Below the pieces are notes generated by a model, which was given only the letters and a program-made list of their open reading frames with translations, was not told where the DNA came from and did not search any database. 64,000 nt of DNA from DATHTS01 sp041940425 (lineage in GTDB: Bacteria; Acidobacteriota; Blastocatellia; Pyrinomonadales; Pyrinomonadaceae), in assembly GCA_041940425.1 (NCBI GenBank), contig JBGTSF010000002.1, positions 62,001-126,000 on the forward strand, read 5' to 3'. The translations under genes and the position numbers were made by a program. Positions 16,966-26,477 of the stretch are shown here, in pieces (positions within the stretch are counted from its first letter, which is position 1; each line of letters starts with the position of its first letter).

Positions 16966-17508
16966 CTAAAACTCCTGGTGTTTCAAAAACTTATCAGCGT
17001 CGGCTGCGGAGAAAAAAACCAGCCTGATCTGCTCGATAAAATCGTCTTTTTCAAGAAACCTTTTTATCGCGCGCGAAGAAACGCCTGCCGCTTCGTCTTT
17101 CGGAAAATAAAACGCGCCCGTCGAGATCGAAGGAAACGAAATCGTTTTCAAATTATTTTCAACCGCTAAACGCAAGGAATTTTTATAACAATCGGCAAGC
17201 AATTCGCCGTTTCTGCCTTCATTCATCCCGTAGATCGGACCGACCGTGTGAATGACAAACCGCGCCAAAAGATTTCCGCCTGAAGTGATAACGGCTTTGC
17301 CGGTCGGAAGTCCGTTCGGATAAAGATCAGCGCGAATCGCCTTACATTCTTCCAAAATCCGCCCGCCGCCTTTGCGGTGAATCGCGCCGTCCACACCGCC
17401 GCCGCCGAGCAAAGTCGAATTTGCCGCATTCACAATCGCGTCGGTCGTTTCTTCCGTTATATCGCCGACCGCGACGATGACTTTTCCGTCTAAAAATGAA
17501 TTTTTCAT
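16966..17508 (-). CDS. Macro domain protein, O-acetyl-ADP-ribose deacetylase-like
   Basis: 180 residues, one macro domain. GDITEETTDAIVNAANSTLL-GGGGVDGAIHRKGG is the ADP-ribose pocket with the catalytic Asn/Asp pattern of the MacroD/YmdB group, and SISTGAFYFP is the second loop. It removes ADP-ribose or acetyl-ADP-ribose modifications in the cytoplasm. Single gene, followed downstream by an unknown small protein across a palindromic gap. Confidence 0.9.
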   Translation of the reverse strand: MKNSFLDGKVIVAVGDITEETTDAIVNAANSTLLGGGGVDGAIHRKGGGRILEECKAIRADLYPNGLPTGKAVITSGGNLLARFVIHTVGPIYGMNEGRNGELLADCYKNSLRLAVENNLKTISFPSISTGAFYFPKDEAAGVSSRAIKRFLEKDDFIEQIRLVFFSAADADKFLKHQEF

Positions 17509-17514
17509 AATGAT

Positions 17515-17640
17515 AAATTCAAACAGGATGGACAGAATTTACAGGATTTGCTTTTTCTTTAATTTACGCCTAAGTAAAAGGTCAACACTTGAAATGTTCA
17601 AATAATTATTCTGCCTATCCTGTCCATCCAGTTTGAATTT
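17515..17640. repeat. Palindromic element with CAGGATGGACAG ends
   Basis: Arms 17515-17535 and 17620-17640 match as a 21-bp inverted repeat with one mismatch (AAATTCAAACaGGATGGACAG). The element fills the gap between the macro-domain start and the next gene. The same GGATGGACAG word forms the arms at 53056-53160 and occurs once inside the element at 8346. Confidence 0.75.
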
Positions 17641-17642
17641 CC

Positions 17643-17966
17643 CTACTGCAATGGCTCAACACGGATTTCATCAAAAATAAGTTGCCGTCTTAACACATCG
17701 GCGATCTGTTCGGCTTTTTGAAGTTTGAGCATTTTCGGCGACGAACGCAGAGAAATTTCAAATAAAAAATCGTCAATTCCCGCAATCTCCAGATCGGCGA
17801 GAGTAATTCCGCCCGCGACCTGTATCAGATCATAATCGTCAATGCGGAATTTCCCCGTCCGCTCGATGTAATCTTCCAGAAACGGCGCGGACAAAGCGCG
17901 TTTCGCTTCGTCCACGGTTTCGTAATCGCCCTCGGCGATCAAAACATATTCTGAGGCTTTTTCCAT
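17643..17966 (-). CDS. Conserved-looking protein of unknown function
   Basis: 107 residues, soluble, no signal peptide. It has an alternating pattern YVLIAEGDYETVDEAKRAL near the start and IDDYDLIQVAGGITLADLEIAGIDDFLFEISLRS in the middle, suggesting a small alpha/beta fold. No catalytic motif and no recognised family. It runs in backbone-like codon use between the macro-domain and acetyltransferase genes, all on the minus strand. Confidence 0.6.
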   Translation of the reverse strand: MEKASEYVLIAEGDYETVDEAKRALSAPFLEDYIERTGKFRIDDYDLIQVAGGITLADLEIAGIDDFLFEISLRSSPKMLKLQKAEQIADVLRRQLIFDEIRVEPLQ

Positions 17967-18025
17967 AACTTTTGAATTTTATAAAAAAATGCTGAAGCCC
18001 GCACGTCAGTAAGGGCGGAAAACGC

Positions 18026-18544
18026 TCAATTCAAATCCAATTTCAAAACATAATTCGTCCCCGTAGTTTCGCCGTATGGAAACGTGATTTCGCCAACCTT
18101 TTGAAAACCGTATTTCTGATAAAACCTCTGCGCCGCCAGGTTCTGTTCCCAAACGCCGAGCCAGACCGATTCGTAATTTTTCCTTCGCGCTTCGTCAAAA
18201 CATCTCTGCATCAAAGCGTCGCCGACGCCTTTACCGCGCATTTTTTCCAGAATATAAACCCGCTGAATCTCGACCGTAATTTCGCCTTTTAAGCATTCCG
18301 CCGGAGCATTCTCGCGCAGTTTCGCATAACCGACCGCGCGCGCGTCAGCGTCGGCAATAAAAAACGTCGAATTTTTATCTTTTACTTCTTTTTCGATCTG
18401 TTCGATACCGAAACTTTCCAGAACATAATTTGCCAGATCGAGCGCGTCGTCCTGCTCGAAATACGCCTCGTAAAAAGTCGTGATCCCAAGCGCGCAGATA
18501 ATTTTTATATCGGATAAGTCGGCTTTTCTGATTGAAATATTCAT
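18026..18544 (-). CDS. GNAT family N-acetyltransferase
   Basis: 172 residues from the ATG at 18544 (MNISIRKADL); an ATG four codons upstream is possible. The acetyl-CoA loop is MRGKGVGDALMQRCFDEA, and the C-terminal strand-helix is NLAAQRFYQKYGFQKVGE, both standard for GNAT. A beta-4 strand IQRVYIL precedes the loop. Substrate unknown; overall it resembles small-molecule/polyamine or peptide acetyltransferases. A half copy of the 298-375 palindrome lies just downstream. Confidence 0.88.
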   Translation of the reverse strand: MNISIRKADLSDIKIICALGITTFYEAYFEQDDALDLANYVLESFGIEQIEKEVKDKNSTFFIADADARAVGYAKLRENAPAECLKGEITVEIQRVYILEKMRGKGVGDALMQRCFDEARRKNYESVWLGVWEQNLAAQRFYQKYGFQKVGEITFPYGETTGTNYVLKLDLN

Positions 18545-18814
18545 ATGTTTTCTCAAATCCGCCTTACGATTTTCGTCCGGTTAAATATTGAAAAATAACG
18601 CTTTCGCCCGTAAATCGAAAGCTGTTTTAACCTGATGATTTTAATTTATTTTATTAAGAAACCGCTAACCGTTTTGTTTTCAATTGCCGTTTCATTTTGA
18701 TTTATGTATATTATCAACAAGAACTTAAGGATACCCGTTTTGGATACCTCCAACGACAACCGACATCCGAAAGAGTTTCCGTTCAATAAAAATTTAAATC
18801 GAATTACCCTAAAA

Positions 18815-21800
18815 ATGAAAAAACAAAAAACGCAATTCCTCCTTTTTGGAGTATTACTGTTGTCTTTTGCCGCGGCTGTTCTGTTCATTCCGTTTGGCAC
18901 TGCCGCATCAAACGATAGAAATTCAAAAAATAAATTGTCCGCATCGGATTCGCCGTCTGAAAAACCGTCGAATTACGATGCGTTTCTGGATTCTCCCCGA
19001 CGAGTCGAAACGGAGTTTTCCCAAAAAGGGAGGCAAACCGCTCTCGAACTTATCAATCAATTCGAACCGCGTCTCGGCGTTCCGACCTTCATCATGACTG
19101 GCGGAGCGCAAACGCAAAACGGCGCGAAAAATCTCAAACAAAATTTCTCCCCCGCAGAACTCGAAAACAAAGCAAAATTTCATATCGGCGAATATTCTGC
19201 GCAGTATCGCCTTTCGAAATCGGATCTGCTGTCGCTCGAAACGGCTTCGATCCACGACACCGGAAAAGGCGCGATCATTGTAAAATTCAAACAAAACATT
19301 GACGGCATCGAAGTTTTCCGCGACGAAATGAATGTTGTAATGAACCGCAATCTAGAACTCATCGCGCTTTCGGGCTACCTGACCGGAATTAGCGGCGGCG
19401 ACGGCGCGTCAAACCGGTTTTTTTCAATTCAGCCGGAAGACGCAATTGCGGGCGCGGTCAAGGATTTGACCGGAAGTGATATTAACATCGCTTTTCTCAG
19501 CCGCACGGAAGATCACCGCAACGCTGAAAACGTCAAACCGCAAAACAAATACATCGTTTTTCAAGCCGGTGAACACGCCGCGGAAAATGTTTCGTTTTCG
19601 CCCGCGTCTCCCCTGCGCGTCAAGCAGGTCTTTTATCATCTGCCCGAAGGTTTTGTTCCGGCATATTACGTCGAAGCGAACGTCGTCAGCGGCGCGGACA
19701 CTAAAACACCCGAAGACCTTTATTATTCATATGTCATCTCGGCTTCGGACGGACAGATCTTATTCAGAAACAATCTGTCGGCGGAACAGACTTTTACCTA
19801 CAGAGCGTGGGCTGACGATCCGAATCTTATTCCCTTTGACGGACTGCAGGGCAACATTGCGACACCGCATCCGACGGGCGATCCCGACAATTACTCTCCG
19901 CCTTATGTGCCGCAAAGCCTGTTTACACTACAAAATTATCCGTTCAGCCAGATGGACCCGTGGCTTCCAGGCGGAGCAACCGAAACGACCGGCAATAATG
20001 TTGACGCTTACGCCGATCTGGTCGCGCCGGACGGCTATAATGTCGGGGATCTGAGACCGGGACTGACCGGACCGGACACCTTTGATTACAGTTTCGATCA
20101 GACCATGCCGCGCACGAATACCGATCAGAGAAATATGGCGATCATGCAGCTCTTTTACAACACGAATTTTCTGCACGACTGGTTTTATGATCCGGGTTTC
20201 AACGAACAGGCGGGCAACGCGCAGTTTGACAATTTCGGACGCGGCGGTCTCGGCGGCGACCGGATGCGAGCCGAAGCGCAGGATTATTCGGGCAGAAACA
20301 ACGCCAATATGAGTACTCCGGCAGACGGCGCGTCGCCGCGGATGCAGATGTATCTTTTCGACGGCGTTGCCGATTCGTATCTGTTCGTCAACAGCCCGGC
20401 GGGCATTGCCGGACGAAAAGATGTCGGGATTGCGACCGGTTTCGGTCCGCAGGTTTTCGACGCAACGGGCGACATCGTCATCGCGCTCGATCCGGCGGAC
20501 GGTTCCGGTCCTTCGACGACCGACGGCTGTTCCGCGCTGACCAATAGTGCGGAGATTGCCGGAAGAATCGCTTTGATTGACCGCGGCACCTGCGCCTTTA
20601 CCATAAAGGTTCAAAACGCACAGAACGCCGGAGCGATCGGCGTGATCATCGCCGATAATCTGGCGGGCGCAGTCGCCAATATGGGCGGCACGGCAGGCGG
20701 AATCACGATTCCTTCACTGCGCATCACGCTCGCGGACGGCAACAGCATAAAAAGCGCGCTTGCCGGAAACACGGTCAACACCAGATTGTTTCGCGGAGCG
20801 AATCCGGGCGATCTTGACGGAACGCTCGATAATCAGATCGTCGCGCACGAATGGGGACATTACATTTCCAACCGCCTGATCGGAAATGCCAACGGTCTGG
20901 TCAATAATCAGGGACGCGGAATGGGCGAAGGCTGGGGCGATTTTCACGCGATGCTTTTGACTGTTCGTGAAGAAGACCGATTTCATCCTACTAACAATTT
21001 GTTCCAGGGCGTTTACGCGATGGCAGGCTACGCGACCGGACACGGACCGAACAACAGCTATTATTTCGGCATCCGCCGTCTGCCGTATTCGACCAATTTG
21101 AACAAAAACGCTCTGATGTTCCGACATATTTCGGACGGCGTTGCTCTGCCGAACAATGCGCCGATCCGTCCGGGCGGCGTCAATTCGCAAGTTCACAACA
21201 CGGGCGAAGTCTGGGCGACGATGCTCTGGGAATGCTACGCCAGCCTTTTGAATGCCCATCCTTTTCAGGAAGCGCAGGACAGAATGAAATATTATCTGGT
21301 CGGCGGCTACAAGGCGACGCCGGTCAATCCGACCTTTGTCGAAGCGCGCAACGCCATTCTGAGCGTTGCCGCCGCCAATGATCCGGCTGATCTGCAGCGG
21401 CTTGCAAATGCGTTTGCCAAACGCGGTTTGGGCGTTCGCGCCGTCGCTCCCGACCGCAATTCGGCGAATAACGCGGGCGCGGTGGAAAGCAGCAACACGG
21501 GCGCGGATCTTGAATTCGTCAACGCGTCGCTCGACACCAACACCGGCGACAACGACCCGTATCTCGACAACGGCGAATTGGCGACGCTCAATTTCGTCAT
21601 CAGAAACAGCGGTTTTCAATCGCTCTCCAATTCGACCGCGACGATTTCGTCCGACAATCCGCACGTTACATTCCCGGGCGGCTCGGTCGTCAATCTGCCG
21701 AATTCACAGCCGTTCGGCGCGAATATCAACGGCTCGGTTCAAGTCCTGGCGGGCGGTATGATAAATATCGAAACCGTTACTTTCACCATTTCGTTTAACG

Positions 21801-22732
21801 ATCCCGCGATCACGCTTGGCGCGCCCGCGCCCGGAACTCTGTCGGTGAGACTGAACGCCGACGAGGTTCCGCAGTCAACCAATCACGATCAGGTTGAAAC
21901 TGTCCAGACGCCCTGGACGCTCGGCGGCAATTCGATGCTCGATCCGACCGGTTCGGGCAAATGGAGAAGGATCAGACCGGCGGGCGGCTTGACCAACCAG
22001 CTCTGGTTCGGCGCGGATGTCGGCGTAGCTTCGGATCAATATCTGATCTCGCCCGATCTGGTCATCGGACCGGCGGGAATTTTGACGATTGATTTCGATC
22101 ACAGTTACGGTTTTGAAACCGATGCCGGAGTAAATTATGACGGCGGCGTGATCGAGATGAGCGTGGACAATGGTCCCTGGACGGACATCGGCGGCGCGGT
22201 CTATAACGGCGTGATCAACGGCAACTATGCCGGAAATCTCAACCCGCTCGTCAATCGTCCGGCATTTGTCGGCAGCAGCGGCGGAATGATCCACACGACC
22301 ATCACGACCAACGCCCTGACCGCATCGCTCGCGCCGGGTTCGAACGTCAAAGTGCGTTTCCGCGTCGGCTCGGACAACGCGGTCGGCGCAAACGGATGGC
22401 AGGTTGACAATATTGCCTTCGGCGGCATCACCAACTTCGTCTTCCCGACGATCGTCCCGCAGGGCATCGTGCTGGCGGCAAATGTCTCGGTTTCCGGTCG
22501 GGTGATGAGGAAAAACGGCGGCGCGATTGCCGGCGCGGTCGTAACGATCACCTTGCCTGACGGACAAACCCGCTCGGCGCGGACAAGTTCGTTCGGCTAC
22601 TACCGTTTCGATTCATTGCCGGCAAATGAAAACTACATACTTTCGGCGGTCGCCAGAAATCAGGAATTCGCCCCGCGTCTTGTTACTCCGGGCGAAGATT
22701 TAACCGGCGTGGATTTCATCTCACTGAGATGA
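18815..22732 (+). CDS. Secreted M36 (fungalysin-type) metallopeptidase with PA and C-terminal carboxypeptidase-regulatory-like domain
   Basis: 1305 residues from ATG 18815, where the signal peptide (FLLFGVLLLSFAAAVLF) starts; the frame is open back to 18704. An FTP-type propeptide occupies about 50-350. The zinc site HEWGH is at 678-682 with the third ligand in GEGWGDFHAM. A PA domain (GRIALIDRGTCAFTIKVQNAQNAGAIGVI) is inserted before the zinc site, as in bacterial M36 enzymes. Beta-rich segments follow, and the last ~80 residues (VSGRVMRKNGGAIAGAVV to the end) are a CarboxypepD_reg/TTHB-like domain. Secreted broad-specificity protease. Confidence 0.93.
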   Translation: MKKQKTQFLLFGVLLLSFAAAVLFIPFGTAASNDRNSKNKLSASDSPSEKPSNYDAFLDSPRRVETEFSQKGRQTALELINQFEPRLGVPTFIMTGGAQTQNGAKNLKQNFSPAELENKAKFHIGEYSAQYRLSKSDLLSLETASIHDTGKGAIIVKFKQNIDGIEVFRDEMNVVMNRNLELIALSGYLTGISGGDGASNRFFSIQPEDAIAGAVKDLTGSDINIAFLSRTEDHRNAENVKPQNKYIVFQAGEHAAENVSFSPASPLRVKQVFYHLPEGFVPAYYVEANVVSGADTKTPEDLYYSYVISASDGQILFRNNLSAEQTFTYRAWADDPNLIPFDGLQGNIATPHPTGDPDNYSPPYVPQSLFTLQNYPFSQMDPWLPGGATETTGNNVDAYADLVAPDGYNVGDLRPGLTGPDTFDYSFDQTMPRTNTDQRNMAIMQLFYNTNFLHDWFYDPGFNEQAGNAQFDNFGRGGLGGDRMRAEAQDYSGRNNANMSTPADGASPRMQMYLFDGVADSYLFVNSPAGIAGRKDVGIATGFGPQVFDATGDIVIALDPADGSGPSTTDGCSALTNSAEIAGRIALIDRGTCAFTIKVQNAQNAGAIGVIIADNLAGAVANMGGTAGGITIPSLRITLADGNSIKSALAGNTVNTRLFRGANPGDLDGTLDNQIVAHEWGHYISNRLIGNANGLVNNQGRGMGEGWGDFHAMLLTVREEDRFHPTNNLFQGVYAMAGYATGHGPNNSYYFGIRRLPYSTNLNKNALMFRHISDGVALPNNAPIRPGGVNSQVHNTGEVWATMLWECYASLLNAHPFQEAQDRMKYYLVGGYKATPVNPTFVEARNAILSVAAANDPADLQRLANAFAKRGLGVRAVAPDRNSANNAGAVESSNTGADLEFVNASLDTNTGDNDPYLDNGELATLNFVIRNSGFQSLSNSTATISSDNPHVTFPGGSVVNLPNSQPFGANINGSVQVLAGGMINIETVTFTISFNDPAITLGAPAPGTLSVRLNADEVPQSTNHDQVETVQTPWTLGGNSMLDPTGSGKWRRIRPAGGLTNQLWFGADVGVASDQYLISPDLVIGPAGILTIDFDHSYGFETDAGVNYDGGVIEMSVDNGPWTDIGGAVYNGVINGNYAGNLNPLVNRPAFVGSSGGMIHTTITTNALTASLAPGSNVKVRFRVGSDNAVGANGWQVDNIAFGGITNFVFPTIVPQGIVLAANVSVSGRVMRKNGGAIAGAVVTITLPDGQTRSARTSSFGYYRFDSLPANENYILSAVARNQEFAPRLVTPGEDLTGVDFISLR

Positions 22733-22752
22733 TCCGCTGACTCATAAACGAA

Positions 22753-22777
22753 AAAGCCCGGCGGATTTCCGGGCTTT
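22753..22777 (+). terminator. Rho-independent-like hairpin after the M36 gene
   Basis: AAAGCCCGG (22753-22761) pairs with CCGGGCTTT (22769-22777), 20 bases past the stop. A second hairpin (AAAGAAAAGAGCTTT near 22785 with AAGCTCTTTTCTTTTT ending near 22830) follows with a strong T-tract, so the pair makes a tandem terminator. Confidence 0.8.
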
Positions 22778-22840
22778 ATCTCATAAAGAAAAGAGCTTTA
22801 CCTGCTAAAAGTAAAAGCTCTTTTCTTTTTTATAAAAACA

Positions 22841-23770
22841 ATGAATTTTTCGTCTTCCTTTAATTTTGATTTTCAGACATTTTATCGAACAAACCTATAT
22901 AAATCTCCACACCCGAAAATAAAAACTGCTAAAATTTCATTTGTGAAAACAAAATACCGGCAATTTAAGAACGACGGTTTTCTGGTCGTCGAAAATTTCA
23001 ATTCGGAAGAGGAATGCGACGCACTTATCAACCGCGCGGCGGAATTGACCAAAGGTTTCAATTATGATGGGCATCCGTCGGTTTTTCAGACCTCGGAACA
23101 GGAACGCACGAGCGATGAATATTTTTTAAATTCGGGCGACCGCATTTCGTTCTTTTTTGAAAAAGACGCATTTGATGAAAGCGGTCGGCTGGCAAAAGAC
23201 ATTTTTCATTCGCTCAACAAGATCGGTCACGCGCTTCACGATCTCGATCCGGTATTTAATAATTTTTCCCGTTCGCCGCAGATGAAACGTCTGGCTTCCG
23301 AACTCGCGCTCGACAGATCGGTCATCATCCAGAGCATGTATATCTTCAAACACGCCCGCATCGGCGGCGTGGTTGACGTTCATCAGGATTCCGCCTTTCT
23401 ATACACACAGCCGCAGTCCTGCGTCGGTTTCTGGTTCGCGCTCGAAGACGCGACGCGCGAAAACGGCTGTCTCTGGGCAGAGCCGGGCGGACACCGAACC
23501 GCTCTGAGCTCGCGTTTCAAAAGAAAAAAAGACGGCGGGACGGAATTTGAAATTTTAGACGACACGCCTTTCGAAACCGAAAAAATGATCCCGCTCGAAG
23601 TAAAAAAAGGCGCGTGCATCGTCCTCGACGGACTGCTTCCGCATTACAGCCTGCCGAACACCAGCGGACACTCGCGTCAGGCATACACGATTCACACCAT
23701 TGATCCCAAAGCTCATTACCCCGAACAAAACTGGCTCCGGCGGGATAAAAACGAACTGGCTACGATTTAA
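22841..23770 (+). CDS. Phytanoyl-CoA dioxygenase (PhyH)-family oxygenase
   Basis: 309 residues from the first ATG. A GTG at 22943 is an alternative start; homology clearly begins at FKNDGFLVVENF just after it, so the first 34 residues are doubtful. Fe(II) ligands are His and Asp in VHQDSAFLY and a distal His in LLPHYSLPN, with the 2-oxoglutarate Arg region following in the SGHSRQAYTIH segment. Non-haem iron, 2-oxoglutarate-dependent hydroxylation; substrate unknown. It stands alone after the M36 terminators. Confidence 0.85.
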   Translation: MNFSSSFNFDFQTFYRTNLYKSPHPKIKTAKISFVKTKYRQFKNDGFLVVENFNSEEECDALINRAAELTKGFNYDGHPSVFQTSEQERTSDEYFLNSGDRISFFFEKDAFDESGRLAKDIFHSLNKIGHALHDLDPVFNNFSRSPQMKRLASELALDRSVIIQSMYIFKHARIGGVVDVHQDSAFLYTQPQSCVGFWFALEDATRENGCLWAEPGGHRTALSSRFKRKKDGGTEFEILDDTPFETEKMIPLEVKKGACIVLDGLLPHYSLPNTSGHSRQAYTIHTIDPKAHYPEQNWLRRDKNELATI

Positions 23771-23867
23771 AGTATTTATGAATTTCCGGCTTTAACTCTG
23801 TTCGGTTTGAATAAATTGTAATAATTGTTGCTCACCGACAGCGAGCGATTGAATTGTCTGCCGCGTT

Positions 23868-23912
23868 CCCAGCGATTCTCGCTGGGCTATAATGTTCGTC
23901 GCCTTTGGCGAC
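23868..23912. repeat. Pair of short palindromic hairpins
   Basis: CCCAGCGATTCTCGCTGGG (23868-23886) and GTCGCCTTTGGCGAC (23898-23912) are adjacent hairpins in the convergent gap before the pentapeptide-repeat gene. The gap 23771-23913 otherwise holds nothing recognisable. Confidence 0.65.
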
Positions 23913-23913
23913 A

Positions 23914-25626
23914 TCAACGCATAAATTTTCGACGAATTGCTAGAGCCAGCAATGCTAGCTGAACGGGAACGAATACCGTTTCTAACATAACGACAGCTAC
24001 TGCCGCTGGACTTTCAGGCTCCAGCTTACGATTTTGTAGCGTTCCAACCTTTAAGCTGTAAATAACCGCTTCCCCGAAATTCAGATGTTTAGCTTTTTCA
24101 TCTTTTATTATTTTTATTTCAGTTGTTCCTTGCGGTAAATTTTGCGAGACGGCACTTATCCTTACTAAATTTTCGGAAGATGAATCGTCTTTAAAGCTAC
24201 AAATCGGCGTAGTGTAAAAAACAGCTGAAATCATTATAATTCCAAATAAAACAAACAACGCCCAACTCCAACTTTCGCCGTAGGAACTTGACCAACGATA
24301 AAGTCTGTATAAGAAATGCGAATTATGTTGCCGGAGATGTTCGGATAGTTTTTTTCGGGTTTCGGGGCGGAGATTCTTTTTCTTTAAAATTTCCCTGAAG
24401 TCATTCCACCAATCTTTTGAGTATTTTTTTTTATTAAGCCATTCCGTATCGAATGCCAGTTTTCGGAATTTTGAGGCGTATTCATAATCTCCGTTTGCTT
24501 CCGTATTTGCCGCGATTTGACGGTATGCAATTGACAGTAATTGATAACACGCCCTTTCTTTTCTGTCCTCAAGATGCCGCTTATGGACTATGAGCCGCTC
24601 TATTCGCTTGGTGAAAGCCGCCTTTTCTTTCTCATCTTTAGGATTGCTGACCTCTCTTCTGAGATTGTTAATTTCTTTTGATATGTTTTTTTCATCCTTA
24701 CTTATACATTCTTTGAAAATTTCAAGTTCCCTTTCTGCGGATGAAATCTCCCAAGTTACGTCTTCAAAAACTATTTTGTGTGCATCAGCATCAACAAACC
24801 AACTCGGTCTTAATTTAATACTGCGAAAAGAAGTTCTTTCAGCTTCTCCATGACGGACGTATTGAAAATCGAAACCAGCCGATTGTTCTGGGAAATTTAC
24901 ATTTTCAAATGCAATACTGCCGTAAAACGATGCGTTTCTGAAATCTGCATATTTTTTAAATTCTGTGAGTCTGAAAAAAATTTCCGACTGGTCTTTAAAT
25001 CTTGTTCCCCAAAAATCAGCCGTTTTGTTAAAGACGACATCATCAAACGACACTCTTGAGTTGAATTCGGAAAAACTAAAATCAACATCCATGAACTTAG
25101 TATAGCGAAAGTCGGCATCTTTCATGAATTTCGCGCTTTGGAAGGATACCGGAATGTTAAGGGATAAGTCTGCAAAATATAAATCGTTGGAGAAAACACA
25201 TTCGCTAAAGTCTATTTTCAAATCGGAAATTTCTTTATTTTTAGGATCACGGCGTAATCTCTCAAAATAAGTTTTCCAATCTTCAAAATTTATAAGGTCG
25301 GGAAACCATATTGCGCTAAAATCGCAAATTCCTTTTTGTCTCAATGAATCAATGGCATTTTGAAACTCTTTACTTTTTCCATTTTTAGGATAGTGAAGAA
25401 TGCAATAATGTTTACCGTTACTTTCATATTTTGCCGGCAGTTGATGACATACCTTTTTGCATATTTCCTCTCGTTTCTTATTATTTTCGAGATTTTCACT
25501 ACAAAAGCATTTGGGTTGGCTGGACTCGTCAACTTTTTTATTCAATTTTATTTCTTTACTTTCCGGCTTTTTGTCATCTACCCTTTTATTCGCATCGGAG
25601 AGCGATCTATCTATTTGGTTTTCCAT
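23914..25626 (-). CDS. Pentapeptide-repeat protein with C-terminal membrane helices
   Basis: 570 residues. The charged N-terminus (1-60) is followed by a Cys-rich stretch (CFCSENLENNKKREEICKKVC) that may bind metal. Residues about 95-290 are pentapeptide repeats (DADFRYTKF, ADFWGTRF, ADFRNASF) forming a right-handed beta helix. A charged coiled coil follows (about 300-370), then two or more membrane helices (WALFVLFGIIMISAVFY and a final VVMLETVFVPVQLALLALAI). This layout resembles ion-channel-like pentapeptide proteins found in accessory regions. Function unknown. Confidence 0.8.
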   Translation of the reverse strand: MENQIDRSLSDANKRVDDKKPESKEIKLNKKVDESSQPKCFCSENLENNKKREEICKKVCHQLPAKYESNGKHYCILHYPKNGKSKEFQNAIDSLRQKGICDFSAIWFPDLINFEDWKTYFERLRRDPKNKEISDLKIDFSECVFSNDLYFADLSLNIPVSFQSAKFMKDADFRYTKFMDVDFSFSEFNSRVSFDDVVFNKTADFWGTRFKDQSEIFFRLTEFKKYADFRNASFYGSIAFENVNFPEQSAGFDFQYVRHGEAERTSFRSIKLRPSWFVDADAHKIVFEDVTWEISSAERELEIFKECISKDEKNISKEINNLRREVSNPKDEKEKAAFTKRIERLIVHKRHLEDRKERACYQLLSIAYRQIAANTEANGDYEYASKFRKLAFDTEWLNKKKYSKDWWNDFREILKKKNLRPETRKKLSEHLRQHNSHFLYRLYRWSSSYGESWSWALFVLFGIIMISAVFYTTPICSFKDDSSSENLVRISAVSQNLPQGTTEIKIIKDEKAKHLNFGEAVIYSLKVGTLQNRKLEPESPAAVAVVMLETVFVPVQLALLALAIRRKFMR

Positions 25627-25928
25627 AACTATTTCTCCTCATTTACAGAAGCAGAACAAGCCTGCCCACGAGTATTAAAGTTATGAAGCAGAGAACTCTT
25701 TTGTGGAAGTTCAAGGCTTCGTGAAATATCTGCGTTGAATGATTCTCATGAAAAGAATAATTCCAGTAAAAAAGAAAAACCAAAATCCTTGTTGTATAAA
25801 TGACGCAATATTGCAGAAAAACAGGAAATTTGTCAACAAAATATAGAAGTATGGTTAAAATTATTTCCTGAAGATTACCAATCTTCTCTGGCTTTTTATC
25901 CGAAATCGGTTTTAAATAACGTATGTAA
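25627..25928. other. Gene-poor gap, probably decayed sequence
   Basis: 302 bases without a convincing gene. A 103-codon minus-strand frame crosses it but has no family likeness and ends in random hydrophobic sequence. It contains a palindromic word TTCAAGGCTTCGTGAA and, at 25873-25919, the first copy of the short repeat described at 26432 and 27222. Confidence 0.55.
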
Positions 25929-26162
25929 TTAAGGTAAATTTTTCCATTCTTCAACCGAAATTTTGCGTTTGATAATTTCTTCGACTTCGCAGAGCATCAT
26001 TTTTAATTGCGGGACGGAAAATTCGGAGTTTGAGGGAATTGTCAGGCGGTTTTGCCCGTAAATCATAAACTGGTGTTTCGCGCCGGAATAAACGCCTTCG
26101 AAACCGAGAGCGCGAAGACGTTTGATAAAATCCTTTCTTTTACACGGATTCCAATTGCTCAT
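25929..26162 (-). CDS. hicA: HicA-like mRNA interferase toxin
   Basis: 77 residues. The HicA double-stranded RNA-binding-like fold is visible: RKDFIKRLRALGFEGVYSGAKHQFMIYG, with catalytic His30 in the GxKHxF motif, then LTIPSNSEFSVPQLKMML. It cleaves mRNA when not bound by HicB. It overlaps hicB by 23 bases on the same strand. Codon use fits the surrounding backbone. Confidence 0.85.
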   Translation of the reverse strand: MSNWNPCKRKDFIKRLRALGFEGVYSGAKHQFMIYGQNRLTIPSNSEFSVPQLKMMLCEVEEIIKRKISVEEWKNLP

Positions 26163-26412
26163 ATTTGGGATTTTCGTTTAGATCAATATCGTCTAAAACG
26201 GGCAGAGTATGTCCGAGTTTCAAACCGGTCAAAACCCAATCTTCCAAAACAGAACGCAATTCTTCTTCGCAATTTCTCAAGGTCGAGGCAAATGCCACCA
26301 CGCCTTTGCAAGCCGGAATGCGCCCGAAAAACGTGCCGTCTTCGAGTTTGTCATATTCGGCTTGCGACAAGGCGCGTTTGATGTAATCGCTTAAAATAAA
26401 CTGACCGACCAT
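26140..26412 (-). CDS. hicB: HicB-like antitoxin
   Basis: 90 residues. The partly degraded RNase H-like HicB fold shows as LEDGTFFGRIPACKGVVAFASTLRNCEEELRSVLEDWVLTGLKLGHTLPVL. There is no DNA-binding tail, as in short HicB proteins. It binds HicA and blocks it. The antitoxin gene precedes and overlaps the toxin gene, which secures co-translation. Confidence 0.85.
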   Translation of the reverse strand: MVGQFILSDYIKRALSQAEYDKLEDGTFFGRIPACKGVVAFASTLRNCEEELRSVLEDWVLTGLKLGHTLPVLDDIDLNENPKYEQLESV

Positions 26413-26431
26413 AGTTTTTTGATTATATCCT

Positions 26432-26477
26432 AATATTGCCGATTTTTTCAGGCTTTTTGTCCGAAGACGGTATTAAA
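26432..26477. repeat. Dispersed short repeat, copy 2 (other copies 25873 and 27222)
   Basis: The word ATATTGCCGATTTTTTC-GGCTTTTTRTCCGA followed by GTTTYAAATAA-like sequence occurs at about 25873-25919, 26432-26477 and 27222-27270, all in the same orientation. Each copy lies at the 3' end of a minus-strand gene or in the adjacent gap. In copy 3 it is translated as the tail of the HerA-like protein. Confidence 0.75.

Noticed and set aside
20714..21664. 316-codon antisense frame within the M36 gene
   Set aside because: Composition is a shadow of the real gene: Arg- and Ile-rich without motif or signal. The M36 frame has complete domains.
25643..25954. 103-codon frame on the minus strand
   Set aside because: Low-complexity hydrophobic sequence with no family match; its start contains the dispersed repeat. 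Probably decayed DNA.
26432..26477. Repeat at 25873/26432/27222 as att sites of an integrative element
   Set aside because: All copies have the same orientation and no integrase is near; evidence is too thin to call attachment sites.
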